A stretch of DNA of 64,000 nucleotides from Sphingomonadales bacterium (lineage in GTDB: Bacteria; Bacteroidota; Bacteroidia; Flavobacteriales_D; Crocinitomicaceae): contig VHBC01000003.1 of NCBI GenBank assembly GCA_016872115.1, forward strand, positions 111,801 through 175,800, given 5' to 3'. Positions 11,542 to 21,017 of this stretch are shown here, in pieces. The translations under genes and the position numbers were made by a program. Every line of letters begins with the position of its first letter. Within the stretch, counting starts at the first letter, position 1. The notes under the pieces were generated by a model that saw nothing but the letters and a program-made list of their open reading frames with translations, searched no databases and was not told the origin of the DNA.

Positions 11542-12530
11542 ACGAAAATAAATTCTTCTTGATGTGCTTCAATATAATCTAGGATTTCTAGAATTTCGTC
11601 TAGTTCAGAACTTGTAACGAGTCTTGTGCGGTATTCTTTGAAATGGCCCAATCCTTTGAAATAATTGGTGTAGTGCCGCTTCATTTCGGCTATGCCTAAT
11701 TTAGGGCCTTTCCATTTAATGCTCATCAGGAGGTGTTCACGGCAAGCCAAAACGCGCTCAGGCAGTGTAGGACCTTCTAATTTTTGCCCCGTTTGAACGT
11801 AGTGCTTGATTTCTCTGAAGATCCAAGGATAACCAATAGACGCGCGGCCGATCATGACGCCGTCGACGCCATATTTATTTTTGTACTCAAGTGCTTTTTC
11901 AGGAGAGTCGATATCGCCATTGCCAAAAACCGGAATTCGCATGCGAGGATTGTTTTTCACTTCGGCGATGAGCGTCCAGTCAGCCTCGCCTTTATACATT
12001 TGTTTGCGTGTCCTGCCGTGAATAGAAATGGCTTCGATACCGATATCTTGTAGTCTTTCGGCAGCGTCAACAACATTTTTGGTGTCGTCGTCCCAGCCCA
12101 GGCGCGTTTTAACGGTAACTGGTAATTTGGTTGCTTTGACAATTTCTTTTGTCAAGCGCACCATTTTCGGAATATCTTGTAACAATCCTGCTCCGGCACC
12201 TTTACAAGTGACTTTCTTTACAGGGCAACCATAATTGATATCGATGAGGTCGGGGTTGACGGCTTCAATTATTTGAGCTGACTGCACCATGCTTTCGGTT
12301 TCGGAACCAAATATTTGGATGCCAATGGGTCTTTCGTATTCAAAAATATCAAGTTTTTGACGGCTTTTGGCGGCATCTCGAATGAGCCCCTCGGAGGAAA
12401 TAAATTCGGTATACATGAGGTCAGCACCGTATTGCTTGCAAAGTGCTCTAAACGGCGGGTCACTGACGTCTTCCATTGGCGCCAATAGAAGCGGAAATTC
12501 ACCGAGTTCGATATCGCGAATTCTGGCCAT
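11538..12530 (-). CDS. dusB: tRNA-dihydrouridine synthase DusB-type
   Basis: LLAPMEDVSDPPFRALCKQYGADLMYTEFISSEGLI, DINYGCPVKKV, ISIHGRTRKQMYKGEADW, GNGDIDSPEKA. Confidence 0.93.
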   Translation of the reverse strand: MARIRDIELGEFPLLLAPMEDVSDPPFRALCKQYGADLMYTEFISSEGLIRDAAKSRQKLDIFEYERPIGIQIFGSETESMVQSAQIIEAVNPDLIDINYGCPVKKVTCKGAGAGLLQDIPKMVRLTKEIVKATKLPVTVKTRLGWDDDTKNVVDAAERLQDIGIEAISIHGRTRKQMYKGEADWTLIAEVKNNPRMRIPVFGNGDIDSPEKALEYKNKYGVDGVMIGRASIGYPWIFREIKHYVQTGQKLEGPTLPERVLACREHLLMSIKWKGPKLGIAEMKRHYTNYFKGLGHFKEYRTRLVTSSELDEILEILDYIEAHQEEFIFV

Positions 12531-12537
12531 TAGATGT

Positions 12538-13608
12538 CTAATTAAGCCCCATTGATTTGAGGTATTCTTTTAATTTTTGCTCATTGCTGAGTCTAAGTAC
12601 CATAAGTTTGTCGTCGCTATCAACAACAATATAATCTTGGAGGCCGTCGAGTAGAACCGTTTTGTTAGTGGGTACATTGACCAAGCAATTGTTGGTATCA
12701 AAGGCGTATACATTTTGACCAATGATGGAATTTTGCTGTTCGTCTTTTTGTAGATGTGCGATCAGGCTACCCCAGGTACCTAGGTCGCTCCAATCAAAAT
12801 CTGCCGATATCATACTGACATTTTGGGCTTTCTCCATAATGGCAAAATCAATTGAAATATCTGGGCAAGCAGCAAAAGCTGTTCGTAGGAAGTTGGCCTC
12901 TTCGTCGGTACCATATACAGCTGGTTGTGCGCTAAAGATGTCGTAAACATCTTGCTGATGGGATTTAAGCGCATCTAGAACAACAGCAGCTTTCCAAACA
13001 AAAATACCAGCATTCCAAAAGAAATTACCTGCCGATAAAAACGCTTCAGCAGTGGCTAAGTTTGGTTTTTCTCTGAATTGAAGTACAGGACACGCACTGC
13101 CTTTGATGGTGTTTTCTGTTTTTTCAAATTCAATATAACCGTAACCAGTGTCAGGTCGAGTAGGTTCAATTCCTAATGTAACTAATTGACCATTTTGAGC
13201 TGTTTGCCAAGCCGTTTCGATGATTTGTTCAAAGCGCGCTTCGTTGATAATTAGGTGATCTGCTGGTGAAACGAGTAAAGTGGCGTCGGTGTCCAGTGCA
13301 TTGATTTTTGCAGCGGCATAGGCAATGCACGGGGCTGTATTCTTGCGTTCTGGCTCGCAGAGCACCTGGCCTGCGGTGAGTTCTGGCAATTGCTCGAGCA
13401 CTAATTGCTCATAGGAAGTATTAGTGAGGATGTAAATGTGTTCGGACGGAATAAATTTATTCAGGCGTTCAAATGTGAGTCTAAGCAGAGACTTTCCAAT
13501 ACCTAAAACATCTAAAAATTGTTTAGGGTGTTCGGTGGTGGAAAGTGGCCAGAAGCGGCTGCCTACGCCACCTGCCATAATGAGTCCGTATGTATTTTTA
13601 CTATTCAT
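12538..13608 (-). CDS. Mannose-1-phosphate guanylyltransferase
   Basis: LIMAGGVGSRFWPLSTTEHPKQFLDVLG, ILVSPADHLI-like LLVSPADHLI, FREKPN, SADFDWSDLGTWGSL. Confidence 0.93.
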   Translation of the reverse strand: MNSKNTYGLIMAGGVGSRFWPLSTTEHPKQFLDVLGIGKSLLRLTFERLNKFIPSEHIYILTNTSYEQLVLEQLPELTAGQVLCEPERKNTAPCIAYAAAKINALDTDATLLVSPADHLIINEARFEQIIETAWQTAQNGQLVTLGIEPTRPDTGYGYIEFEKTENTIKGSACPVLQFREKPNLATAEAFLSAGNFFWNAGIFVWKAAVVLDALKSHQQDVYDIFSAQPAVYGTDEEANFLRTAFAACPDISIDFAIMEKAQNVSMISADFDWSDLGTWGSLIAHLQKDEQQNSIIGQNVYAFDTNNCLVNVPTNKTVLLDGLQDYIVVDSDDKLMVLRLSNEQKLKEYLKSMGLN

Positions 13609-13609
13609 T

Positions 13610-14221
13610 TCAAATTGTAGTTACGGCAGCCAGCGCATGGATGAGGTAGACACGCTTACTGCTTTTTTCAGTGCAAAGATAACGAGTTCTGCGCAGTTCA
13701 CCTTTGATAAAATACTTGTTTTGAAGTATAAATTCAGCATGTATTGGCAGTTGTTCTAGTAAAGTAACTTGCCGCGCATCAAAGGTTTTGAGTATCCGGC
13801 TTAAATGTAGGTCAGATCCACTTGCGGCTTTAAGTTTAGTAAAGCTTTTCTCTAATGCCCGTTGCAAGTTGGGTGGCAATTGCTTACTTTCTAGTAAAGG
13901 AATTAAACGATGGCGAAAAGCATTTTTCCATTCGAGCCCATGAGGTTCTACGTCAAATCCATATTGGCGGTAAGTATCGAGATGGGCAATTTCGTGCAGT
14001 GAAGTGATCAGAAAGCTATACGGATTTAAATCGCCGTTGACTGTAATAATTGGCTTGCGTTGCAATGGATGAGAGCGAAAATCGCCAAGTTTTGTTTTAC
14101 GCCCCGGTACAATTTTAAATTGCACTCCTGCGGCGAGGATACAATCGGCTAAATAGGGCGCAAAATCTGCCGGTGCAAATTTACTGAGTGTGGAAATAAA
14201 TTGGTCTCGTTTGTGCTGCAT
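13610..14221 (-). CDS. SprT-like zinc metallopeptidase domain protein
   Basis: FLITSLHEIAHLDTYRQYG (HExxH-type) ...EPHGLEWKNAFR. Confidence 0.85.
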   Translation of the reverse strand: MQHKRDQFISTLSKFAPADFAPYLADCILAAGVQFKIVPGRKTKLGDFRSHPLQRKPIITVNGDLNPYSFLITSLHEIAHLDTYRQYGFDVEPHGLEWKNAFRHRLIPLLESKQLPPNLQRALEKSFTKLKAASGSDLHLSRILKTFDARQVTLLEQLPIHAEFILQNKYFIKGELRRTRYLCTEKSSKRVYLIHALAAVTTI

Positions 14222-14226
14222 TGATG

Positions 14227-14234
14227 CAAATATA
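14227..14234 (-). promoter_or_regulatory. -7 element TATATTTG for the SprT-like gene
   Basis: Minus strand TATATTTGCATCA-ATG. The element ends 5 nt before the start codon. Confidence 0.5.
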
Positions 14235-14251
14235 ATGTTTAACTTAGCCTA

Positions 14252-14995
14252 GTGAATTTGCTCAAACAATTTGGTCGCTATATCCTTATGCTAAGTGTGG
14301 TCTTTTCTCGGCCAAACCGATGGCATATTTTTTGGAAACAGACCATCACAGAAATTGAACATATCGGCATTAATTCACTTCCAATAGTAGCCCTTATGTC
14401 TACTTTTATGGGCGCTGTCATTGCCTTACAAACAGCATCCAGTATGGAGAGTCCGCTATTGCCTGACTACACCGTAGGTTTCATTACACAATCAAGTACA
14501 ATACTCGAATTCTCTCCAACCATTCTCTCCTTGATTCTCGCCGGAAAGGTGGGTTCAAACGTTGCCTCTGAAATCGGTACTATGCGCGTCACCGAACAAA
14601 TCGACGCCCTCGAAATTATGGGTGTCAATTCACTCAATTATTTAGTGCTTCCTAAAATTACAGCGGCTTTGGTTTTCTTTCCTGTACTGGTCGTTTTTTC
14701 CATGGCGCTTTCTATGTTTGGCGGTTGGTTGGCCTTATTAGTCTCCGACCTCACCACAACTGAGATCTATATTCTTGGCATCCGTTCATTTTTCAATCCC
14801 TTCCACATTACTTATGCACTCACAAAAACACTTGTCTTTGGGTTTTTAATTGTAAGTGTTGCCTCGTTTCATGGCTATTACGTCAAAGGAGGCTCTCTGG
14901 ATGTCGGAAAAGCGTCTACACAAGCTGTTGTGAATAGCAGCGTGGCTATCCTCATCGCCAACTTTATTCTTACTCAACTCATGTTGCTCTCATGA
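14252..14995 (+). CDS. MlaE-family ABC transporter permease
   Basis: GTG start; ALMSTFMGAVIALQTA, EFSPTILSLILAGKVGSNVASEIGTMRVTEQIDALEIMGVNSLNYLVLPK. Confidence 0.93.
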   Translation: MNLLKQFGRYILMLSVVFSRPNRWHIFWKQTITEIEHIGINSLPIVALMSTFMGAVIALQTASSMESPLLPDYTVGFITQSSTILEFSPTILSLILAGKVGSNVASEIGTMRVTEQIDALEIMGVNSLNYLVLPKITAALVFFPVLVVFSMALSMFGGWLALLVSDLTTTEIYILGIRSFFNPFHITYALTKTLVFGFLIVSVASFHGYYVKGGSLDVGKASTQAVVNSSVAILIANFILTQLMLLS

Positions 14996-15753
14996 TCGAA
15001 GTACGTCAGGTATCCAAAACGTTTAATGGGCAACAGGTTCTCTTTGACATCAATCATTCTTTTGAAGAAGGAAAGGTTAATCTTATCATTGGGCAATCTG
15101 GCCAAGGAAAATCTGTTCTTGCCAAATGCATCGTTGGTTTATATGAGCCAGACGCCGGCCAAGTTTTATTCGATCAGCGCAATTTTACCGATATGGAACG
15201 CAACGAGCGCAGCCAAATTAGACAAGAAATCGGTATGCTTTTTCAAGGAGCAGCGCTCTTTGACTCCATGACCGTCGAGCAAAATATCATGTTTCCGCTG
15301 CAAATGTTTACCAAAAAGACCAGAGCTGAAATTCAGGCGCGCACCGATTTCTGTCTAGATCGCGTTAATTTAGCAGGCCGAAACAAATTGATGCCTTCTG
15401 AATGCAGCGGCGGAATGCAAAAGCGAGTAGGTATTGCCCGGGCCATCGCTATGAACCCTCGCTATTTATTTTGCGATGAACCCAATTCCGGTCTCGATCC
15501 AAAAACGTCTATAGTCATTGATAAACTCATCAGAGACATTACACAAGAATACAAAATAACGACTGTTGTAATTACCCATGATATGAACAGCGTCATGGAA
15601 ATCGGAGACCGCATCATTTTCATTCATCAAGGTAAAAAGTGGTGGGAAGGAGATAGGCATTCCATCATTACTGCGAATAATCCCGAAATAGAGAGTTTTG
15701 TATACGCCTCTTCTTTTATGAAGGAAATTCGAACCCAACTTCAAAAAAAATAA
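14992..15753 (+). CDS. MlaF-like ABC transporter ATP-binding protein
   Basis: Walker A GQSGQGKSV, signature SGGMQKRVGIARA, Walker B YLFCDEPNSGLDP. Overlaps the permease by 4 nt. Confidence 0.93.
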   Translation: MIEVRQVSKTFNGQQVLFDINHSFEEGKVNLIIGQSGQGKSVLAKCIVGLYEPDAGQVLFDQRNFTDMERNERSQIRQEIGMLFQGAALFDSMTVEQNIMFPLQMFTKKTRAEIQARTDFCLDRVNLAGRNKLMPSECSGGMQKRVGIARAIAMNPRYLFCDEPNSGLDPKTSIVIDKLIRDITQEYKITTVVITHDMNSVMEIGDRIIFIHQGKKWWEGDRHSIITANNPEIESFVYASSFMKEIRTQLQKK

Positions 15754-15788
15754 AGCTTAAAAATTCAGTACTTTTTTATCGTTATTTT

Positions 15789-15820
15789 TTGTTTTATTGT
15801 TGATTTCTTTCATATCTTTG
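15789..15820 (+). promoter_or_regulatory. tRNA-Leu promoter: TTG N21 TATCTTTG
   Basis: TTG at 15789-15791, TATCTTTG at 15813-15820, about 49 nt before the tRNA 5' end. Confidence 0.6.
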
Positions 15821-15868
15821 CAGCCCCAACAGGGTCTTATGCAAACGGCATAAGGATTACATAGATTT

Positions 15869-15950
15869 GCGGATGTGGTGAAATTGGTAGACACGCCAGA
15901 CTTAGGATCTGGTGCCGAGAGGTGTGCGGGTTCGAGTCCCTCCATCCGCA
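15869..15950 (+). tRNA. tRNA-Leu (anticodon UAG)
   Basis: GCGGATG...CATCCGC acceptor, D-loop GTGAAATTGGTAGACAC, anticodon arm CCAGA-CTTAGGA-TCTGG, long variable arm, T-arm GCGGGTTCGAGTCCCTCC-like; 82 nt. Confidence 0.96.
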
Positions 15951-15954
15951 CTAA

Positions 15955-15986
15955 GGTCTCGTTGGCTCAACGAGGCCTTTTTTTTT
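15955..15986 (+). terminator. tRNA-Leu terminator
   Basis: GGTCTCGTTG-GCT-CAACGAGGCC followed by T9. Confidence 0.85.
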
Positions 15987-16012
15987 AATTGCAGGTTTAA
16001 TAGAAAGTTCAA

Positions 16013-17356
16013 ATGAAAATTACACGTCAAGAAATCGATGCCCAAAATGGCGTATTAAAAGTTGAAATTGCAGCAGCAGACTACCAAGGAAAGGTCAAAG
16101 CTGCCCTCGATAAATATCGAAAAACAGCCAAAATTCCTGGATTCCGTCCAGGTCATGTCCCGGCGGCGCTTATTCAAAAACAATATGGTAAGTCCGTACT
16201 TTTGGAAGAGCTCAACAAAATCACCAATGATGCACTTTATCGCTACATTACCGAAGAAAAACTAGAAATCCTCGGTAATCCACTTCCGATTGAAAACGGT
16301 GTAGAAGGTAGTTTTGATACACCTGCAGATTTTGCTTTCAGCTATGAAATTGGGTACAGTCCTTCATTTGAACTGCCTATTTCAAACAAAACAAAAGTTG
16401 CTTACAACACAGTCAAAATTGACAAACAACTCATCGCAAAGCAAACCGAAGACTTACGTCGTCGATACGGAAAACTCATTTCCTCAGAAACCGTGTCTGG
16501 AAAAGACATGGTGATGGGTAAAATCGAAGAACTCGATGCCGCTGGTGTCAAAGAAGGCGGTATTAGCCATTCTACGACTATTTCAATGGAATTCCTTGAC
16601 AACAAAGCAGGTGTTAAATTACTTATCGGAAAAAAAGTCAACGAAACTTTTGAATTAGATTTGAAACTTGTTTCTAAAGGTCCCGAAGATGCTTCGGCCA
16701 TGCTCGGAATTACACCAGAGGTCTACGCTTCACTCGATGCTAAGTTTCAGTTTACCATCAACGATATCAAGCGCATGGAAATGGCCGAACTCAACGAGGA
16801 GTTATTTCAAAAACTATTTGGAGACGAAGTCCAAACGGAAGCGGAAATGAACAAGCGCATTGAAGCGGACCTCGCGCGCATGTTCGAAGAAGACGCAGAT
16901 CGTTTGTTCACCAAAAATGTGTTTGATTTATTATTAGAAGAAACAAAAATGACTTTTCCTGAAGCCTTCCTCAAGAGATGGATCAAAGCTTCTTCGGAAA
17001 AGCCAGTTGCCGACGAAGACCTCGACCGCGAGTTTGCCGCTTATCTTCAATCTTTGAAGTGGCAATTGATTCAAACCAAAATTTTCAAAGACAACAACAT
17101 TCAGTTGACCAATGAAGAAGTAATTGGGTTTACTAAATCATTGGTTGTAGGCAACTATGCCCAATATGGTTTGCCTGCCCCCGACGACGCCGAACTTACC
17201 GAAACCGCAATGCGTTTGCTTCAAAACAAAGAGCAGGCCAACGGTATCTACGACCGTTTGGCAGAATCTAAACTAACCGCATATTTTAAAGAAACAGTAG
17301 TGCTCAATAAAAAAGAGCTTGCTTACGACGATTTTGTTGCTTTGGCAAAAGCATAA
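16013..17356 (+). CDS. tig: Trigger factor
   Basis: MKITRQEIDAQNGVLKVEI...VKAALDKYRKTAKIPGFRPGHVPAALIQKQYGKSVLLEELNKI. Confidence 0.95.
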   Translation: MKITRQEIDAQNGVLKVEIAAADYQGKVKAALDKYRKTAKIPGFRPGHVPAALIQKQYGKSVLLEELNKITNDALYRYITEEKLEILGNPLPIENGVEGSFDTPADFAFSYEIGYSPSFELPISNKTKVAYNTVKIDKQLIAKQTEDLRRRYGKLISSETVSGKDMVMGKIEELDAAGVKEGGISHSTTISMEFLDNKAGVKLLIGKKVNETFELDLKLVSKGPEDASAMLGITPEVYASLDAKFQFTINDIKRMEMAELNEELFQKLFGDEVQTEAEMNKRIEADLARMFEEDADRLFTKNVFDLLLEETKMTFPEAFLKRWIKASSEKPVADEDLDREFAAYLQSLKWQLIQTKIFKDNNIQLTNEEVIGFTKSLVVGNYAQYGLPAPDDAELTETAMRLLQNKEQANGIYDRLAESKLTAYFKETVVLNKKELAYDDFVALAKA

Positions 17357-17384
17357 TTGACAGCTTTAAGCTACATCCCAATCT

Positions 17385-17415
17385 AAAACCAACAAATTTT
17401 TGTTGGTTTTTTTTT
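17385..17415 (+). terminator. Terminator after tig
   Basis: AACCAACAAA-TT-TTTGTTGGTT followed by a T run. Confidence 0.8.
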
Positions 17416-17534
17416 GTCCGTAATACAACTGAATTTGCCGAATCAGTGCTTCCAAATGTGCCATTTTCATACTGCGATTTGGAATCAAAGCAATGACTTC
17501 TCGGGCAGGCGCCGCTTGTAAGTCATCTGTTGTA

Positions 17535-17558
17535 GTGATATCACATAGATATTATCTA
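17535..17558. promoter_or_regulatory. Adjacent palindromes GTGATATCAC (17535-17544) and TAGATA-T-TATCTA (17546-17558), candidate operator
   Basis: Two perfect inverted repeats one nucleotide apart, upstream of the peroxiredoxin promoter. Confidence 0.4.
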
Positions 17559-17613
17559 AGCAAATATCAAATAAATCGAAATAAATTATATCACTTCTCC
17601 AACCAAAGCGCTG

Positions 17614-17621
17614 TATCTTTG
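17614..17621 (+). promoter_or_regulatory. -7 element TATCTTTG for the peroxiredoxin operon
   Basis: Exact TAnnTTTG match about 33 nt before the ATG at 17655. Confidence 0.55.
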
Positions 17622-17654
17622 TTGCATATATTAGTAATCCTTAAAAAAAAAAAT

Positions 17655-18278
17655 ATGTCAACCTTAGTTGGAAAAAAATTCCCAAACATCAGCGTAAAAG
17701 CCATAGACGAAATGGGAGACGCATTTCAAATCAATGTGCTCAAACAAGCTACTGACAACAACAAGAAAGTAGTTTTATTTTGGTATCCAAAAGATTTCAC
17801 CTTTGTTTGCCCCACCGAGATTCACGCTTTTCAAGAGGCGGCGGCTGAGTTCGAAAAACGCAATACTATCGTAATTGGTGCATCTTGCGATACCGCAGAA
17901 GTACATTTTGCGTGGTTGAATACCTCAAAAGACAATGGCGGTATCGAAGGCGTTCGTTTTCCGCTTATCGCTGATTCAACGCGTTTACTTGCACAAGAAT
18001 TAGGCATTCTTGATTATGACATGTTTGACGAAGACAACATGGCCGGAGACAACGTACCTTACCGTGCTACGTACTTACTCGACGAAACCGGTATGGTATT
18101 CCACGAGTCAGTGAATCACTTTCCTGTAGGGCGCAATGTACAAGAATACCTTCGTTTAATTGATGCATTTGCGCACGTTCAAAAGCATGGTGAAGTTTGT
18201 CCTGCAAACTGGGAAGAAGGAAAAGACGCAATGAGTGCTACACGCACAGGCGTTGCAGATTACCTAAGTAAACACTAA
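17655..18278 (+). CDS. Peroxiredoxin (AhpC/TSA family)
   Basis: Start re-placed at MSTLVGKKFPNISVKAID; FWYPKDFTFVCPTEIHAFQEAAAEFEKRNTIVIGASCDTAEVHFAW, VCPANW. Confidence 0.93.
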   Translation: MSTLVGKKFPNISVKAIDEMGDAFQINVLKQATDNNKKVVLFWYPKDFTFVCPTEIHAFQEAAAEFEKRNTIVIGASCDTAEVHFAWLNTSKDNGGIEGVRFPLIADSTRLLAQELGILDYDMFDEDNMAGDNVPYRATYLLDETGMVFHESVNHFPVGRNVQEYLRLIDAFAHVQKHGEVCPANWEEGKDAMSATRTGVADYLSKH

Positions 18279-18282
18279 TCTG

Positions 18283-18597
18283 ATGTTCAGCGATCTTACT
18301 TCTGACAGCTTAGACCAAATTTTGGCTTCCAATGCAAAAGTTATGGTTCAGTATGGCGCAGGCTGGTGCGGTAATTGCAAAATCACCAAGCCGAAATTCA
18401 AACGTTTGGCGGAGAGCCATCCCAACATCGCATTTGTTTATGTAGATGCCGAGCACTACCCAAATTCCAGAAAGTTTGCCAACGTGAGTAATCTGCCAAC
18501 TTTTGCCTCGTTTGAAAACGGCGCCTTGCGTGCCGAAGCACAAGGCAATAAAATAGAAACCATTCAAGAAGTTCTCGATGCGCTTACCAGTCATTAA
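18283..18597 (+). CDS. Thioredoxin-family protein
   Basis: MVQYGAGWCGNCKITKPKFKRLAE: WCGNC active site. Confidence 0.92.
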   Translation: MFSDLTSDSLDQILASNAKVMVQYGAGWCGNCKITKPKFKRLAESHPNIAFVYVDAEHYPNSRKFANVSNLPTFASFENGALRAEAQGNKIETIQEVLDALTSH

Positions 18598-18832
18598 ACA
18601 TATTGTAGAATTCATCGAACAAAACGATGAAGACTACATCAACGAGACAATGGAAACACTCGAAAACCTCATTGACGCCCCAGGCATCAAAGACGAAGAG
18701 CTAGATGTCATTGGTGAATTACTTTCTAATTTTTCTGGAGCTTTGGAAGTATACAAAGAAATTCAGAATGGTGTTCCTAAACGTGAGGCCTTAAATGGCT
18801 TCATGAAACGGGTCACTGGATCGATTAACTAA
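18578..18832 (+). CDS. Small conserved protein (DUF6952-like) linked to Prx/Trx
   Basis: MRLPVIKHIVEFIEQNDEDYINETMETLENLIDAPGIKDEELDVIGELLSNFSGALEVYKEIQ; overlaps the thioredoxin gene by 20 nt. Confidence 0.7.
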   Translation: MRLPVIKHIVEFIEQNDEDYINETMETLENLIDAPGIKDEELDVIGELLSNFSGALEVYKEIQNGVPKREALNGFMKRVTGSIN

Positions 18833-18834
18833 AC

Positions 18835-18860
18835 AAAAACCACCTTCGGGTGGTTTTTTT
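18835..18860 (+). terminator. Terminator of the Prx-Trx operon
   Basis: AACCACC-TTCG-GGTGGTT followed by a T run. Confidence 0.85.
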
Positions 18861-18865
18861 ATGCC

Positions 18866-18873
18866 TATCTTTG
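18866..18873 (+). promoter_or_regulatory. -7 element TATCTTTG for prfA
   Basis: TATCTTTGCGGC-ATG. The element ends 4 nt before the start codon. Confidence 0.5.
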
Positions 18874-18877
18874 CGGC

Positions 18878-19957
18878 ATGTCAGATTTACTCAATAAGTT
18901 AGAAGCCATCCATTTTCGCTTCGTTGAAGTCGGCAAAATGATCACAGACCCGGATATCATTTCGGACATGAGCCGTTATGTGAAACTCAATAAAGAATAC
19001 CGCGATCTCGAAATATTAGATCAAACCTACTTGCGTTATAAGCTATTACTCGACAACTTGAAAAGTGCAAAAGTGCTTTTAGAGGAGGAGCAGGACCCAG
19101 AAATGCGCGAAATGGCCAAAGTTGAAATCGATGAATTAGAGCAGGACAGACCTGAACTTGAAGAAGAAATCAAATTACTGCTTATACCCAAAGATCCCGA
19201 GGACGACAAAAACGCCATCATGGAACTTCGCGCAGGCACTGGCGGAGACGAAGCATGTATCTTTGTTGAAGATGTCTATCGCTTGTACACCATGTATTTC
19301 AAAGCCATGGGTTGGAATGTCGATGTATTGAATTCCTCAGAGGGTTCGGTAAAAGGATACAAAGAAATCTCAATGGAAATCACCGGTGCGGGTATTTACG
19401 GCGCGCTAAAATTTGAGTCGGGTGTGCACCGCGTACAACGTGTCCCTGAAACAGAATCCCAAGGAAGGGTACATACATCTGCAATAACAGTTGCTGTATT
19501 GCCAGAAGCCGAAGAAGTTGATTTTGAACTCGATATGAACGATGTTCGCAAAGATACTTTCCGAGCTTCGGGTGCAGGTGGTCAGCACATCAATAAAACA
19601 GAGTCTGCTATTCGCCTTACGCACATTCCATCGGGTTTGGTAGTCGAGTGTCAGGATGGCCGCTCGCAACACAAAAACCTCGAAAAGGCCATTTCAGTTT
19701 TGCGCTCTAGGCTTTATCAACTTGAACTTGACCGCATACATAACGAGCGTGCTGCTCAGCGTAAAACACTTGTTTCTTCCGGTGACCGCTCAGCCAAAAT
19801 TAGAACTTATAACTACCCACAGGGTCGAATTACCGATCACCGCATTAATAAAACCATGTATAACCTTAATGTGTTTATGAATGGTGATATACAAGAAATG
19901 CTCGATGCCCTTAAATTGGCCGAGAACGCTGAAAAACTCAAAGGAGAAACCGCATGA
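18878..19957 (+). CDS. prfA: Peptide chain release factor 1
   Basis: [62 protein letters not shown]. Confidence 0.96.
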   Translation: MSDLLNKLEAIHFRFVEVGKMITDPDIISDMSRYVKLNKEYRDLEILDQTYLRYKLLLDNLKSAKVLLEEEQDPEMREMAKVEIDELEQDRPELEEEIKLLLIPKDPEDDKNAIMELRAGTGGDEACIFVEDVYRLYTMYFKAMGWNVDVLNSSEGSVKGYKEISMEITGAGIYGALKFESGVHRVQRVPETESQGRVHTSAITVAVLPEAEEVDFELDMNDVRKDTFRASGAGGQHINKTESAIRLTHIPSGLVVECQDGRSQHKNLEKAISVLRSRLYQLELDRIHNERAAQRKTLVSSGDRSAKIRTYNYPQGRITDHRINKTMYNLNVFMNGDIQEMLDALKLAENAEKLKGETA

Positions 19958-20769
19958 CAAAAGCAGAACTAATTGCCCAAATTAAAGAAAAACAAAGTTT
20001 TTTGTGCGTAGGCCTCGACCCTGACCTAGACAAAATACCCAAGCACTTACTCGAAACCTCGGATCCGCTTTTTGAATTTTGTAAGCAAATCATAGATTCC
20101 ACGCATCCTTATGCCATTGCATACAAACCCAATACAGCTTTCTTTGAATGTCATGGAGCTAAAGGTTGGGAGTCTTTGTGTAAAACGATTGCCTATATTC
20201 CCAAGAATTGTTTGATCATAGCCGATGCCAAAAGAGGTGATATCGGTAATACATCCGGCTATTACGCCAAAACCTTTTTTGAACACATGCAAGCCGATGC
20301 CATTACGGTTGCACCATACATGGGTTCTGATTCAGTACTTCCGTTTCTTCAATTTGAAAATAAATGGGTGGTTTTACTTGCCCTTACTTCCAATGAAGGT
20401 GCTAAAGATTTTCAATTAACCGAAGGGAATGGAAAGGCATTATTTGAGATTGTTTTGGAAAAATCTGCTCAATGGGGAACACCAGAGAACATGATGTATG
20501 TGGTTGGTGCTACTCGTGCCGAAGACATCGCACGCGTAAGAAAATTAGTACCTGATCATTTCTTTTTGGTTCCTGGGGTAGGTACCCAAGGCGGTGATTT
20601 GGACACAGTTGTCAAATATGGCGCAAATGATCATTGTGGATTGTTGGTGAACTCTTCAAGAGCTATCATTTATGCCAGTTCAGGAACAGATTTTGCAATT
20701 GAGGCCAAAAAAGAAGCGCTGAAAATGCAAGCCCAGATGGCGTTGCATGTTCAGCGCTTTAATATGTGA
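19954..20769 (+). CDS. pyrF: Orotidine-5'-phosphate decarboxylase
   Basis: [66 protein letters not shown]. Confidence 0.95.
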   Translation: MTKAELIAQIKEKQSFLCVGLDPDLDKIPKHLLETSDPLFEFCKQIIDSTHPYAIAYKPNTAFFECHGAKGWESLCKTIAYIPKNCLIIADAKRGDIGNTSGYYAKTFFEHMQADAITVAPYMGSDSVLPFLQFENKWVVLLALTSNEGAKDFQLTEGNGKALFEIVLEKSAQWGTPENMMYVVGATRAEDIARVRKLVPDHFFLVPGVGTQGGDLDTVVKYGANDHCGLLVNSSRAIIYASSGTDFAIEAKKEALKMQAQMALHVQRFNM

Positions 20770-20776
20770 TGGACGC

Positions 20777-20920
20777 TTAGCGTGTAGCTAAGTCAGCCGC
20801 GGTGTTGCTTTGCTCTAGTTTTCCGTAGGCATCGCAGCTTGCTTTACGGCCTGCTCCGCAAGAAGCTAATACAATCAGGGTTGCAAATGCCGCTAGTATA
20901 AAAGATGTTTTTGTTTTCAT
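20777..20920 (-). CDS. Small 47-aa lipoprotein (not in the ORF track)
   Basis: Reverse complement from ATG at 20920: MKTKTSFILAAFATLIVLASCGAGRKASCDAYGKLEQSNTAADLATR-stop, with lipobox VLASC. Confidence 0.7.
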   Translation of the reverse strand: MKTKTSFILAAFATLIVLASCGAGRKASCDAYGKLEQSNTAADLATR

Positions 20921-21006
20921 GGTGTTTGTTTTGTTGTTGTTGCTGCTTTTAACGGAAGTTATTTCACAAAGTTACAATTTTTAAAAAAATAGCGCGTTTT
21001 GTCTGT

Positions 21007-21014
21007 TATATTTG
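21007..21014 (+). promoter_or_regulatory. -7 element TATATTTG for the Omp85-like gene
   Basis: TATATTTGATT-ATG, 3 nt between the element and the ATG at 21018. Confidence 0.5.
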
Positions 21015-21017
21015 ATT

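Noticed and set aside
20921-20950. GTT/TTG-rich microsatellite-like tract
   Set aside because: Short and imperfect; better explained as the A/C-rich 5' leader of the small minus-strand lipoprotein.
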